From Coprobacillus sp. (GTDB taxonomy: Bacteria; Bacillota_I; Bacilli_A; RFN20; CAG-826): a stretch of 16,953 nt of DNA. The position numbers and the translations under genes are program-made. Shown piece by piece: positions 1 to 7,421 of this stretch; the first letter of the stretch is position 1; each line of letters starts with the position of its first letter. The notes under the pieces are model-generated. The model was not told where the DNA came from, did no database searches, and saw only the letters and a program-made list of their open reading frames with translations. Location: positions 1 to 16,953 of the forward strand of contig JAJQAP010000075.1 in assembly GCA_021203745.1 (NCBI GenBank), given 5' to 3'.

Positions 1-2343
1 TGACTGGACCCCTTTAACTCCTTCTAAGGCGGCTTTTACTCTTTCAGTGCAGTGGACACATTTCATCCCACCGATTGAAAGCACTAATTTATCATTATCC
101 ATAATCTCTATCTCCTTTCCTTTGATTTTATATAGATTAATCGTTAAAGCGGTCAATACCACTAAAACGGATGATACACACATACCTAAGGCTCCTATCA
201 TTGGAGTTAAACTAACTCCTAATGTATAGAAGCATCCACAGGCTAGTAGTATACAAACACTATTATATAAAAATGCCCAGACTAGACACACAATAATTGT
301 ATTCATCGTTCTTTTTGAGAGTCCTATGGCATTTCTTATATCCATAAGATTATTTGACTGAAGGATTATATCACTACTATCTATTGCAACATCGCTACCC
401 GCTCCCATAGCAATAGAGATATCAGAGTAAGTTAGAGCAACGGCGTCATTTACCCCATCTCCTACCATCGCAACAACATTCTTTTTATCTTCTTTTAGTT
501 TATTGATAATATCTCCTTTTTCACTAGGCAGTACATTAGCGTAGTATTCATCTATCCCTACATCTCTTGCAATAGAGGCACCTACAATTTCATTATCTCC
601 AGTAAGCATAATGACTTTTATTCCTAGTCTATGTAGTTCCTTTACTGCTTCTTTTGATCCTTCTTTTATCTCATCTTTAATAGCGATTAAAGAGTAAATA
701 ACATTATCTTTTAAAACAAATAAGACCGTTTTACCCTCGCTAGATAAAGATTCATATTTATCTTTAATCTCTTTATTTACTAAATTCTTTATATTTTGAT
801 AATTAACTATTTGATATTTATTAGAGTTATATATCCCTTCAATCCCTAATCCTTCATTAAACTTATAATCACTAATTTCAATTTTCTTTGACCCTGTAAA
901 ATAATCACAAATAGCGTTTGCAAGAGGATGAGAAGATAGACTCTCTAAAGAGTAAATAACATCATTTATATCATCTTGTCTTTCTAATTTTATATAATCA
1001 GTAACTTTTGGTTTTCCCTCTGTTATGGTCCCTGTTTTATCGAGCACCACGACATTAACTTTACCCGCTTTTTGGAGTATCTCGGCATTCTTTATTAATA
1101 ACCCACTTGATGCACCTTTACCTACCCCCACCATTATGGCAACAGGTGTGGCAAGTCCCATTGCACAGGGACACGCTATAACAAGAGTGGTAATCGCATG
1201 GTTAAAGGCGACAACTGCACCCTCTCCTACTGAAAGGAATACGATTAAGGAAATGAGTGCTATACCTATCACAATAGGAACAAAATATAAGGCTATTTTA
1301 TCCACTAGTCTAGAGATAGGGGCTTTTGAGTTAGAAGCTTCTTCTACAAGTTTAACAATTTGCCCAAATGATGTATCTTCTCCTACCTTTGTGCATCTTA
1401 TTTTTAAAAACCCATTAGTTAAAATGGTGCTAGCAAAAACTATATTGTTTTCACCCTTATATACAGGAGTGGATTCACCGGTTATATTTGCTTCATTTAT
1501 TGATCCATTACCTTCAATTATCTGCCCATCTATCGGGATAGATTCGCCTTGTTTTACAATTACTATATCACCCACCCTTACTTCATCTATTAAAACCTTT
1601 GTTTCTAAATCATTTTTTAAAATAACTGCCTCATTTGGGCTTAGATTTACTAAATTCTCAATTCGATTTGTCGTGTTATTTTTACTTATCTTTTCAAGTA
1701 ATTTCCCTAAACTTACAAGTGTAAGTATCATTGAAGCAGAGTCAAAATATATCTGATTAGAATAGGTTTCTATATAGGTAGGATTACCAGTGTTTATAAG
1801 GAATAGTGCCACTATCCCATAGATTAAGGAAGCCGAGGCTCCTAAGGCCACTAAAGAGTCCATATTTGGATGAAGTCTAAAGAGTTTTATATATCCACTT
1901 ATAAAGTAATTAAAGTAAATAATAACTGTAGGAAGTGTGAGGATAAATTCTAGTAAAACTAAGTTATTTAGATTATCTTCTCCTGATATGAAACCAAACT
2001 CTGGCCACCCCCACATAGACCCCATTGATACATACATTAAAAAGAGCATAAAAACCGCACTGATAATAAGTTTAATAACATCGTTTTTTATCGGTTCTTT
2101 CAATGATCTTCTTTGACTTTTTGAAGTGGACTCTTCTATAACTACCTTATAACCTACTTTAGCCACTGCTTTTTCTATATCTAAATCACTAATTTTACTC
2201 TCGTCAAATTCAACATCCATCGAGTTAGTTAAAAGATTAACATTAACATCTTTTACGCCTTTTAGATGCCGCACGGCTTTATCCACTGTCGCGGCGCAAG
2301 CCGCACAGTTCATCCCTTCTACTTTGTAATTTTTTCTTCTCAT
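1..2343 (-). CDS. copA: Copper-exporting P1B-type ATPase with N- and C-terminal HMA domains (C-terminus beyond window)
   Basis: ATP-driven export of Cu(I) across the cytoplasmic membrane. I translated the minus strand from the ATG at 2343 and found 781 codons without a stop, reaching base 1, so the end of the gene lies outside the window. In order: an HMA domain (residues 5-70, GMNCAAC, Cys13 and Cys16); membrane helices from about 88; actuator motif TGES at 288-291; the metal-site motif CPC at 391-393; the phosphorylated Asp435 in DKTGT; SHPLA at 471-475; the hinge GDGVNDAVAL at 628-637; Y693-N694 in helix 7; M721 and S725 in helix 8 (MCVSS). The YN and MxxSS residues are the pattern of Cu(I) pumps (family knowledge). 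From residue 748 a second HMA domain begins (CVHC, Cys762 and Cys765), broken by the window edge. No Shine-Dalgarno precedes the start. The gene is divergent from the galactose cluster and probably unrelated to it. Confidence 0.95.
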   Translation of the reverse strand, partial: MRRKNYKVEGMNCAACAATVDKAVRHLKGVKDVNVNLLTNSMDVEFDESKISDLDIEKAVAKVGYKVVIEESTSKSQRRSLKEPIKNDVIKLIISAVFMLFLMYVSMGSMWGWPEFGFISGEDNLNNLVLLEFILTLPTVIIYFNYFISGYIKLFRLHPNMDSLVALGASASLIYGIVALFLINTGNPTYIETYSNQIYFDSASMILTLVSLGKLLEKISKNNTTNRIENLVNLSPNEAVILKNDLETKVLIDEVRVGDIVIVKQGESIPIDGQIIEGNGSINEANITGESTPVYKGENNIVFASTILTNGFLKIRCTKVGEDTSFGQIVKLVEEASNSKAPISRLVDKIALYFVPIVIGIALISLIVFLSVGEGAVVAFNHAITTLVIACPCAMGLATPVAIMVGVGKGASSGLLIKNAEILQKAGKVNVVVLDKTGTITEGKPKVTDYIKLERQDDINDVIYSLESLSSHPLANAICDYFTGSKKIEISDYKFNEGLGIEGIYNSNKYQIVNYQNIKNLVNKEIKDKYESLSSEGKTVLFVLKDNVIYSLIAIKDEIKEGSKEAVKELHRLGIKVIMLTGDNEIVGASIARDVGIDEYYANVLPSEKGDIINKLKEDKKNVVAMVGDGVNDAVALTYSDISIAMGAGSDVAIDSSDIILQSNNLMDIRNAIGLSKRTMNTIIVCLVWAFLYNSVCILLACGCFYTLGVSLTPMIGALGMCVSSVLVVLTALTINLYKIKGKEIEIMDNDKLVLSIGGMKCVHCTERVKAALEGVKGVQS
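100..120 (-). promoter_or_regulatory. Internal ribosome binding site and ATG before the C-terminal HMA domain of copA
   Basis: Within copA the minus strand reads GGAAAGGAG (120 to 112), nine bases, then ATG (102 to 100, codon 748). The ATG sits exactly where the second metal-binding domain begins. The spacing and strength are those of a genuine translation start, and the copA start itself lacks such a site. It could yield a free CopZ-like copper chaperone. The codons are also plausible as plain coding sequence (KGKEIEIM), so the use of this start is inference. Confidence 0.45.
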
Positions 2344-2355
2344 AACGTTATTAAA

Positions 2356-2382
2356 AGTATACCCAAAAAGGGTATAAGTCAA
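2356..2382 (-). promoter_or_regulatory. copA promoter, giving a nearly leaderless mRNA
   Basis: On the minus strand TTGACT (2382-2377) is followed by 15 bases and TATACT (2361-2356). The spacer is one or two bases shorter than ideal. Only 12 bases separate the -10 box from the copA ATG, so transcription would start a few bases before the codon and leave no room for a ribosome site, matching the absence of one. The palindromic operator lies between the two boxes and overlaps the -10. Confidence 0.6.
2358..2376. promoter_or_regulatory. Probable CsoR-type copper operator
   Basis: The sequence TATACCC, five A, GGGTATA is an inverted repeat with perfect 7-base arms. It resembles the copZA operators of Bacillus, which have TACCC and GGGTA arms round a short centre (family knowledge recalled, not searched). 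It fills the spacer of the copA promoter, where a bound repressor would block transcription until copper releases it. No regulator gene is in the window. Confidence 0.65.
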
Positions 2383-2400
2383 ACCATACACTTAATAGTT

Positions 2401-2427
2401 CTTTTTCTTTTAATTGAAAAGAAAAGG
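2401..2427. repeat. Inverted repeat over the -35 box of the fucO promoter
   Basis: The 9-base arms TTTTCTTTT (2403-2411) and AAAAGAAAA (2417-2425) are exact inverses round AATTG, with an additional outer C-G pair (2401/2427). The right arm covers the -35 box TTGAAA. It could be a regulator site for the galactose cluster, but A/T tracts in such DNA also form inverted repeats by chance. Confidence 0.35.
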
Positions 2428-2442
2428 AAAATACTTTAATAT
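2414..2442 (+). promoter_or_regulatory. Promoter of the fucO-galKTM cluster
   Basis: TTGAAA (2414-2419), a 17-base spacer and TAATAT (2437-2442) make a good vegetative promoter: five of six -35 bases and four of six -10 bases match consensus. Transcription would start near 2449, close upstream of the ribosome site AAAGGAG at 2453-2459. The TTG of the -35 box happens to be in frame with fucO but is not its start. Confidence 0.6.
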
Positions 2443-2470
2443 TTATGTTATTAAAGGAGACATAGTAATT

Positions 2471-3619
2471 ATGGCACATCGAATTGTTTTAAATGAAACT
2501 TCTTATCATGGTAAGGGCGCTATCGAAGAAATCCCTGCTGAAATCAAGAGAAGAGGTTATAAAAAAGCTTTTGTTTGTTCAGATGAGGTTTTAGTAGAGG
2601 CGGGTGTAACTGATAAGGTTACAGAACTCCTTAAAAAACATAAAGTCCCATTTGATCTATACTTAGATATTAAACCTAATCCATCTATTGAGAATGTTAC
2701 TCATGGTGTGGAAGAGTTTAAAAAGAGTGAAGCGGATTTTATCATTGCCGTAGGTGGTGGTTCTAATATAGACACTGCAAAAGCAATTGGTATTATCGCC
2801 GAAAACCCAGAGTTTGCGGATGTTAGATCATTAGAGGGAACTGCTCATACAAGCAAACCTTGTGTTCCTATTTTTGCGGTACCAACAACCGCAGGTACTG
2901 CAGCAGAAGTAACCATCAACTACGTGATTACTGATAATGAGAAAAAGAGAAAATTTGTCTGTGTTGACGTTCACGATATTCCAGTCTGTGCATTTGTCGA
3001 TCCTGATTTAATGGCGACTATGCCACCAAGTCTAGCCGCAGCAACAGGTATGGATGCCCTTACTCACGCAATTGAAGGCTATATCACAAAAGGCGGCTGG
3101 GAAATGACCGATATGTTCCATCTTAAAGCCGTGGAACTTATTTCTAAGAACTTAAGAGGCGCAGTTAAAGGTAATCCCGCCAATATCGAAGGTATGGCCC
3201 TTGCTCAATATATTGCTGGTATGGGCTTCTCTAATGCTGGCTTAGGACTCTGCCATTCTATGGCCCATGCTCTTGGAGCGGTTTATGATACCCCTCATGG
3301 CGTGGCTAACGCAATCCTACTACCAACAGTTATGGAATTTAACGCTCCTTGCACTGGAGAGAAATATCGTGATATTGCGGTTGCTATGGGTGTTAAACAT
3401 GCTGACTCTATGAAACTTGATAAAGTCAGAGTGGCCTGTGTTGATGCTGTTAGACAACTAGCAAAAGATGTTGGTATCCCCGCAGACTTAAAGGGAATCG
3501 TTGAGGATAAAGATCTTGGCTTCCTCTCTGAAAGTGCCTTCAATGATGCTTGTAAACCAGGTAACCCAAGAGACGCTGGTATCAAAGATATCCTCGAACT
3601 ATACATCAAATTAATGTAG
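2471..3619 (+). CDS. fucO: Lactaldehyde reductase / iron-containing alcohol dehydrogenase (FucO family)
   Basis: NAD-dependent group III alcohol dehydrogenase, 382 residues, the usual FucO length. In E. coli FucO interconverts L-lactaldehyde and 1,2-propanediol. Seen here: the dinucleotide-binding GGGS at 95-98; the loop PTTAGTAAEVT at 138-148; and the iron ligands Asp195 and His199 in DALTHAIEG, His262 and His276 in DTPHGVAN, each one residue below the E. coli positions. Long stretches match E. coli FucO from memory (NPEFADVRSLEG, TGEKYRDIA). The ATG at 2471 is preceded by AAAGGAG 11 bases upstream; the upstream in-frame TTG lies in the promoter. First gene of the cluster, 12 bases before the esterase gene. 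No fucose or rhamnose genes are nearby, so it may act here as a general fermentative alcohol dehydrogenase recycling NADH; the true substrate is unknown. Confidence 0.9.
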   Translation: MAHRIVLNETSYHGKGAIEEIPAEIKRRGYKKAFVCSDEVLVEAGVTDKVTELLKKHKVPFDLYLDIKPNPSIENVTHGVEEFKKSEADFIIAVGGGSNIDTAKAIGIIAENPEFADVRSLEGTAHTSKPCVPIFAVPTTAGTAAEVTINYVITDNEKKRKFVCVDVHDIPVCAFVDPDLMATMPPSLAAATGMDALTHAIEGYITKGGWEMTDMFHLKAVELISKNLRGAVKGNPANIEGMALAQYIAGMGFSNAGLGLCHSMAHALGAVYDTPHGVANAILLPTVMEFNAPCTGEKYRDIAVAMGVKHADSMKLDKVRVACVDAVRQLAKDVGIPADLKGIVEDKDLGFLSESAFNDACKPGNPRDAGIKDILELYIKLM

Positions 3620-3631
3620 TGAATAATTATT

Positions 3632-4519
3632 ATGGGTAAAAGTGTTGTAAAAAAAGTAGGTGATTTCTCATTATATGAGAATAAAGATAACACGATCACA
3701 AGTGGTTATCTTTACACTGCGACAAAAAGACTACCTTTTGCCCTAAGTGAACGAAATAGAACTGTTAGAGTGTGGCTTCCACATGACTATTTCACCAATA
3801 ATAAGAAAAAGTATCCAGTCATCTATATGTTTGATGGACAAAACCTTGTGGACAGTAAAACATCAGGTTTTGGGGAATGGGATATGGAAGACCATATTAC
3901 AAACTTAATGGATGAAAAGAAGATTCCAGGACTTATCGTTGTGGGCCTCGATTGTCCCCATGAAAAAACAGGTAAATACCGTTTATCAGAATATCTCCCA
4001 TACCATTATAAGGAATACCATGATCCATTATTTAAAGATATTAATCCTGGATATGGAGATAAAACAGCCTCCTATCTCTTTAAAAAGGTAAAACCACTTG
4101 TGGATGATACTTTTAGAACATTGTCCGATAAAGAGAATACTGGAGTGGGTGGATCCTCTATGGGGGGACTTATGTCATTCTACTGTGCCCTTACTTTCCG
4201 TAAGATGATAGGATTTTGTTTGTCATTCTCTCCTGCGTTTATGGTGTTAACCCCAAAAGACTTAGATGAACTTTTATCTAAATGGGAACCAAAACCAAAA
4301 GACTATGGAAAGTTTGCCTTCTTTGTGGGAGGTAAAGAGTTTGAAGGGGAATTTGTTAAACCAACGATTAAAGTCCTTAACTATATGGAGAAACACAAGT
4401 TTGGTCCAGATCAAGTGTGTTTTATACATAACTCCTTACTTATCCATCATGAATCTAGTTGGACGAGGTACGTAGAAGACGCCTTAACGTTTTGGCTAGG
4501 AAAAGAGGAGAAAAAATGA
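3632..4519 (+). CDS. Alpha/beta hydrolase of the esterase D family (PF00756-like)
   Basis: A 295-residue putative serine esterase. Seen: RTVRVWLPHDY (43-53) and YPVIYMFDGQN (61-71), the typical opening strands of the family; the nucleophile elbow GGSSMGG (173-179) with probable nucleophile Ser176; and HHESSW (272-277), matching the family's HNExxW so that His272 is the likely catalytic base. There is no signal peptide, so it should be cytoplasmic. The family includes feruloyl and acetyl esterases, acylhydrolases and siderophore esterases, and the sequence alone does not choose among them. It begins 12 bases after fucO with no recognisable ribosome site, so it probably depends on coupling to fucO translation, and its stop codon overlaps the galK start (ATGA). 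Position within a galactan locus suggests it removes acyl groups from imported sugars (inference). Confidence 0.8.
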   Translation: MGKSVVKKVGDFSLYENKDNTITSGYLYTATKRLPFALSERNRTVRVWLPHDYFTNNKKKYPVIYMFDGQNLVDSKTSGFGEWDMEDHITNLMDEKKIPGLIVVGLDCPHEKTGKYRLSEYLPYHYKEYHDPLFKDINPGYGDKTASYLFKKVKPLVDDTFRTLSDKENTGVGGSSMGGLMSFYCALTFRKMIGFCLSFSPAFMVLTPKDLDELLSKWEPKPKDYGKFAFFVGGKEFEGEFVKPTIKVLNYMEKHKFGPDQVCFIHNSLLIHHESSWTRYVEDALTFWLGKEEKK

Positions 4520-5658
4520 ATACATCATTTGAGCAAGTCTATGGTTATAAACCCACAAAGAAAGTCAGTGCGGCAGGCCGTATTAACTTAATTGGTGAGC
4601 ATGTCGATTACTGTGGTGGTCCTGTATTTCCCGCTTCACTTAACTTAAGATGTTATGTGTATGGAAAGAAAAATAATTCTAATACAATTAGAATTGCCCA
4701 TTATGGATTAGAAGGTTATAAAGAAATAGACCTAGATAAAATTGAAGATTATAAAGAGATAAAGTTCTATAACTATGAAGCGGGTTGCGCTTACCAACTA
4801 CTTAGAAGTGGTAAAAAAGTGGAAGGTTGTGATCTCTTCTATAAATGTGAAGTCCCATTTGGAAGTGGACTCTCTTCTAGTGCGGCGATAGAAAACGCCA
4901 CTCTCATAATTCTTAATGAATTAAGCGGTAATGATTATACCCTCTTTGATACCGCTCTTCTCGCTCAAAAAGCAGAATGTGATTACTGCGGGATGAACTG
5001 TGGAATTATGGATCAGTTTGCCTCCGCAATGGGTAAAAAAGATTGTGCGATTTTATTAAACTGCTCAACCCTAGATTATGAGTATCATCCATTAAAGTTA
5101 GATGGATACACCATAGTGGTGGCTAACTCTAATAAACCTCATGCCTTAACAGATGGAGATTATAACTCGAGAAGAGGGGAGGCAGAAAAAGCCACAAAAG
5201 AACTACAAAAAGAATATACGTTTAATAGTTTAAGTGACTTAAGTGAAGAAAAGTTTGAAGAAATATCTTCTTGTCTAGATCCAGTTTTATATAAAAGAGC
5301 TAAACATATAGTTAAAGAGTGCGCTAGAGTGCATCAAGCGGTCACCGCTCTTGATAATGGAGATATCTTAAGACTTGGAGAGTTAATTAATGAATCTCAT
5401 GAATCACTCTCTCAGTTATATGAAGTAACAGGAAGAGAACTAGACTGTTTAGCTCATGCCGCTCAAGAAGAGGAAGGCTGTTTAGGGTCTAGGATGATTG
5501 GTGGAGGATTTGGAGGTTGCACTATCTCCATCGTCAAAAATGAATTTGTCGATAAATTTAAAGAAAATGTCAATAAAAAGTATAAGGAAAGTGTAGGCTA
5601 CGAAGCAACCTTCTATGATACGTCGATAGAAGATGGTGTAACCGTGGAGGATTTATGA
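4516..5658 (+). CDS. galK: Galactokinase
   Basis: Phosphorylates alpha-D-galactose with ATP to galactose-1-phosphate, the first committed Leloir step, in the cytoplasm. The 380-residue length is normal. Seen: galactokinase signature GRINLIGEHVDYCGG (21-35) with Arg22; GHMP ATP-binding loop PFGSGLSSSAA (114-124); catalytic Asp166 in CGIMDQFAS; and the GHMP C-terminal motif GGGFGGC near 350. The signature has EHVDYCGG where most galactokinases have EHTDYNGG, a mild change. The ATG at 4516 overlaps the esterase stop and has AGAGGAG five bases upstream; an in-frame TTG at 4459 lies inside the esterase gene without a ribosome site. The end overlaps galT by four bases (ATGA), implying translational coupling. 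Confidence 0.96.
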   Translation: MNTSFEQVYGYKPTKKVSAAGRINLIGEHVDYCGGPVFPASLNLRCYVYGKKNNSNTIRIAHYGLEGYKEIDLDKIEDYKEIKFYNYEAGCAYQLLRSGKKVEGCDLFYKCEVPFGSGLSSSAAIENATLIILNELSGNDYTLFDTALLAQKAECDYCGMNCGIMDQFASAMGKKDCAILLNCSTLDYEYHPLKLDGYTIVVANSNKPHALTDGDYNSRRGEAEKATKELQKEYTFNSLSDLSEEKFEEISSCLDPVLYKRAKHIVKECARVHQAVTALDNGDILRLGELINESHESLSQLYEVTGRELDCLAHAAQEEEGCLGSRMIGGGFGGCTISIVKNEFVDKFKENVNKKYKESVGYEATFYDTSIEDGVTVEDL

Positions 5659-7421
5659 TGATTGATGATTCAATTTGCAAACTTATCGCTTATGGGTTAA
5701 AAACAGAGCTCATAACAAAAGACGATGTTGACTACTGTGTCAATAGGTATCTAGAGATACTCAAACTCGATTCTATTGATGGTGTGGACTCTATCCCCAC
5801 CTTAGAGGTCGATATTGACTCTCTTCCTGATACACTCGCGGAGATTACAAACTTTGCCATAGAAAAGAAGATAGTGAAAAACGACACCACGACAGAAAGA
5901 GATCTCTTTGATACGAAGTTAATGGATGTTTTAACCCCTCGACCCCATGAAGTTATCGCTAAGTTTAATGAACTATATGCAAAGAGTCCAAAAGAAGCGA
6001 CCGACTGGTACTATAAGTTCTCTCAGGATACAAACTATATAAGAAGAAATAGAATTAAGTCTGATCTTAAATGGACTTATAAATCAAAATATGGTGACCT
6101 AGATATCACAATAAATCTCTCTAAACCCGAAAAAGATCCTAAAGAGATCGCCGCTGCAAGAGACGCGGAAGCGACAGGTTATCCAAAATGTCAACTATGT
6201 AAAGAGAATGTCGGTTATAAAGGATCACTCTCTCAACAAGCGCGTAATAACCATCGTATTATCCCCTTAGACTTTAATGGTAAACAATGGTATTTACAAT
6301 ATTCACCATATGTCTATTACAATGAACACTGCATCGCCTTTAACGAGGAGCATGTTCCAATGGTCATTAATGAAGGAACATTCGATAATCTTGTTACCTT
6401 CCTAGACTATTTCCCTCATTACACAATTGGCTCTAATGCAGACTTACCTATTGTGGGTGGCTCAATCTTAAGTCACGAACACTATCAAGGAGGCTGCTAT
6501 GAGTTCCCACTTCAAAGGGCGGAAGCGGAAAAGAAAGTAAAACTTAAAGGGTTTGGTAAAGTGGATGCGATGACTGTTAAATGGCCAATGTCTGTTATTC
6601 GACTAGTCTCTAAAAATAAAGATCAGTTAAAGAAAGCCTCTCTCTTTATCCTCGATAAGTGGAGAGATTATACAGATGAGGATGCCTATATCTATGCCTA
6701 TACCGATGGAGTGAATCATAACACCATCACTCCAATTGCTTGGAAACATGGTAAAAAGTATGTAATGGATCTAGTTTTACGTAATAACATTACGACAGAC
6801 GAGCATCCACTAGGTCTCTATCATCCCCATGAAGAGCTTCATCATATTAAAAAAGAGAATATCGGTTTAATCGAAGTTATGGGACTAGCAATACTGCCCG
6901 CAAGACTAAAGAAAGAACTCGATGAAGTAGGAAAAGACCTCTTAAAGGGTAAAGACCTCTACGCTGATCCAGTCACCGAGAAACATGCTGACTGGGCAAA
7001 CGATATCAAAGCGAGAAGAGAACTAACAAAAGATAATATCGATGATGTCTTACAAGAAGAAGTTGGTAAAGTCTTTGAACAGGTTTTAACGGATGCTGGA
7101 GTGTTTAAACGCGATAAAGAAGGTAAAAAAGCCTTTAAGAGATTCTTAGAAACCTTAAAGAAAAAGGAAAAATTAACAAGAGAAGAAAAGAAACAACTTA
7201 AAGCAAATAAAAAGCAAGCTAAACTCGATAAAAAGCAAGCGAAGAAAGACGCTAAACTAGCTAAGAAACAACCAAAACTCGATAAAAAACAAGCTAAGAT
7301 TGACGCAAAACAAGCTAAGGCCGATTCAAAACAGACCAAAGCGGATGCAAAGCAAGCGAAAAAAGATGCTAAACAAGAGGCTAAGAAAAACAAGAAATCA
7401 AAAGGAGAGACAAAAGAGTAA
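5655..7421 (+). CDS. galT: Galactose-1-phosphate uridylyltransferase, class II, with Lys-rich C-terminal tail
   Basis: Exchanges UMP between UDP-glucose and galactose-1-phosphate, giving UDP-galactose and glucose-1-phosphate. Residues 1 to about 500 are the Firmicutes-type class II enzyme: CQLCKENVGYKGS (179-191), NEHCIAFNEEHVPM (223-236), and the active-site motif GGSILSHEHYQGG (268-280), where His274 or His276 carries the uridylyl group. The usual length is about 490-500 residues; here 588. The extra part, roughly 502-588, is nearly all Lys, Ala, Gln and Asp in heptad-like repeats of the form AKQAKxD. ATG codons occur at 5655 and 5658, with GGAGG at 5646-5650; the second is better spaced, so the protein may be one residue shorter. 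It overlaps galK by four bases and galM by one. The transferase call is secure; the tail's role is unknown. Confidence 0.95.
   Translation: MMIDDSICKLIAYGLKTELITKDDVDYCVNRYLEILKLDSIDGVDSIPTLEVDIDSLPDTLAEITNFAIEKKIVKNDTTTERDLFDTKLMDVLTPRPHEVIAKFNELYAKSPKEATDWYYKFSQDTNYIRRNRIKSDLKWTYKSKYGDLDITINLSKPEKDPKEIAAARDAEATGYPKCQLCKENVGYKGSLSQQARNNHRIIPLDFNGKQWYLQYSPYVYYNEHCIAFNEEHVPMVINEGTFDNLVTFLDYFPHYTIGSNADLPIVGGSILSHEHYQGGCYEFPLQRAEAEKKVKLKGFGKVDAMTVKWPMSVIRLVSKNKDQLKKASLFILDKWRDYTDEDAYIYAYTDGVNHNTITPIAWKHGKKYVMDLVLRNNITTDEHPLGLYHPHEELHHIKKENIGLIEVMGLAILPARLKKELDEVGKDLLKGKDLYADPVTEKHADWANDIKARRELTKDNIDDVLQEEVGKVFEQVLTDAGVFKRDKEGKKAFKRFLETLKKKEKLTREEKKQLKANKKQAKLDKKQAKKDAKLAKKQPKLDKKQAKIDAKQAKADSKQTKADAKQAKKDAKQEAKKNKKSKGETKE
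7209..7388 (+). repeat. Heptad-repeat tract in the galT C-terminal tail
   Basis: Codons 519-578 of galT encode KKQAKLD, KKQAKKD, an irregular 11-residue unit, then KKQAKID, AKQAKAD, SKQTKAD, AKQAKKD and AKQEAKK. The protein period is seven residues (21 bases), while the DNA copies differ at synonymous positions, so the repeat is kept at the protein level. The composition predicts a strongly basic, highly helical or coiled segment. Confidence 0.85.

Noticed and set aside
1025..1756. Long plus-strand reading frame inside the copper ATPase
   Set aside because: The opposite strand encodes an unbroken, motif-complete ATPase; the plus frame has no family features and no ribosome site.
1..2343. Possible frameshift or pseudogene in copA
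   Set aside because: Translating by hand gave 781 codons with all catalytic motifs at expected intervals and the frame ending exactly at base 1; the gene is merely cut by the window edge.
2414..2470. In-frame TTG start giving FucO a 19-residue N-terminal extension
   Set aside because: The TTG is part of a good -35 box, has no ribosome site, and FucO homologues start at the ATG at 2471, which does have one.
4459..4515. In-frame TTG start for galactokinase
   Set aside because: It lies inside the esterase gene without a ribosome site; ATG 4516 has AGAGGAG five bases upstream and gives the normal length.
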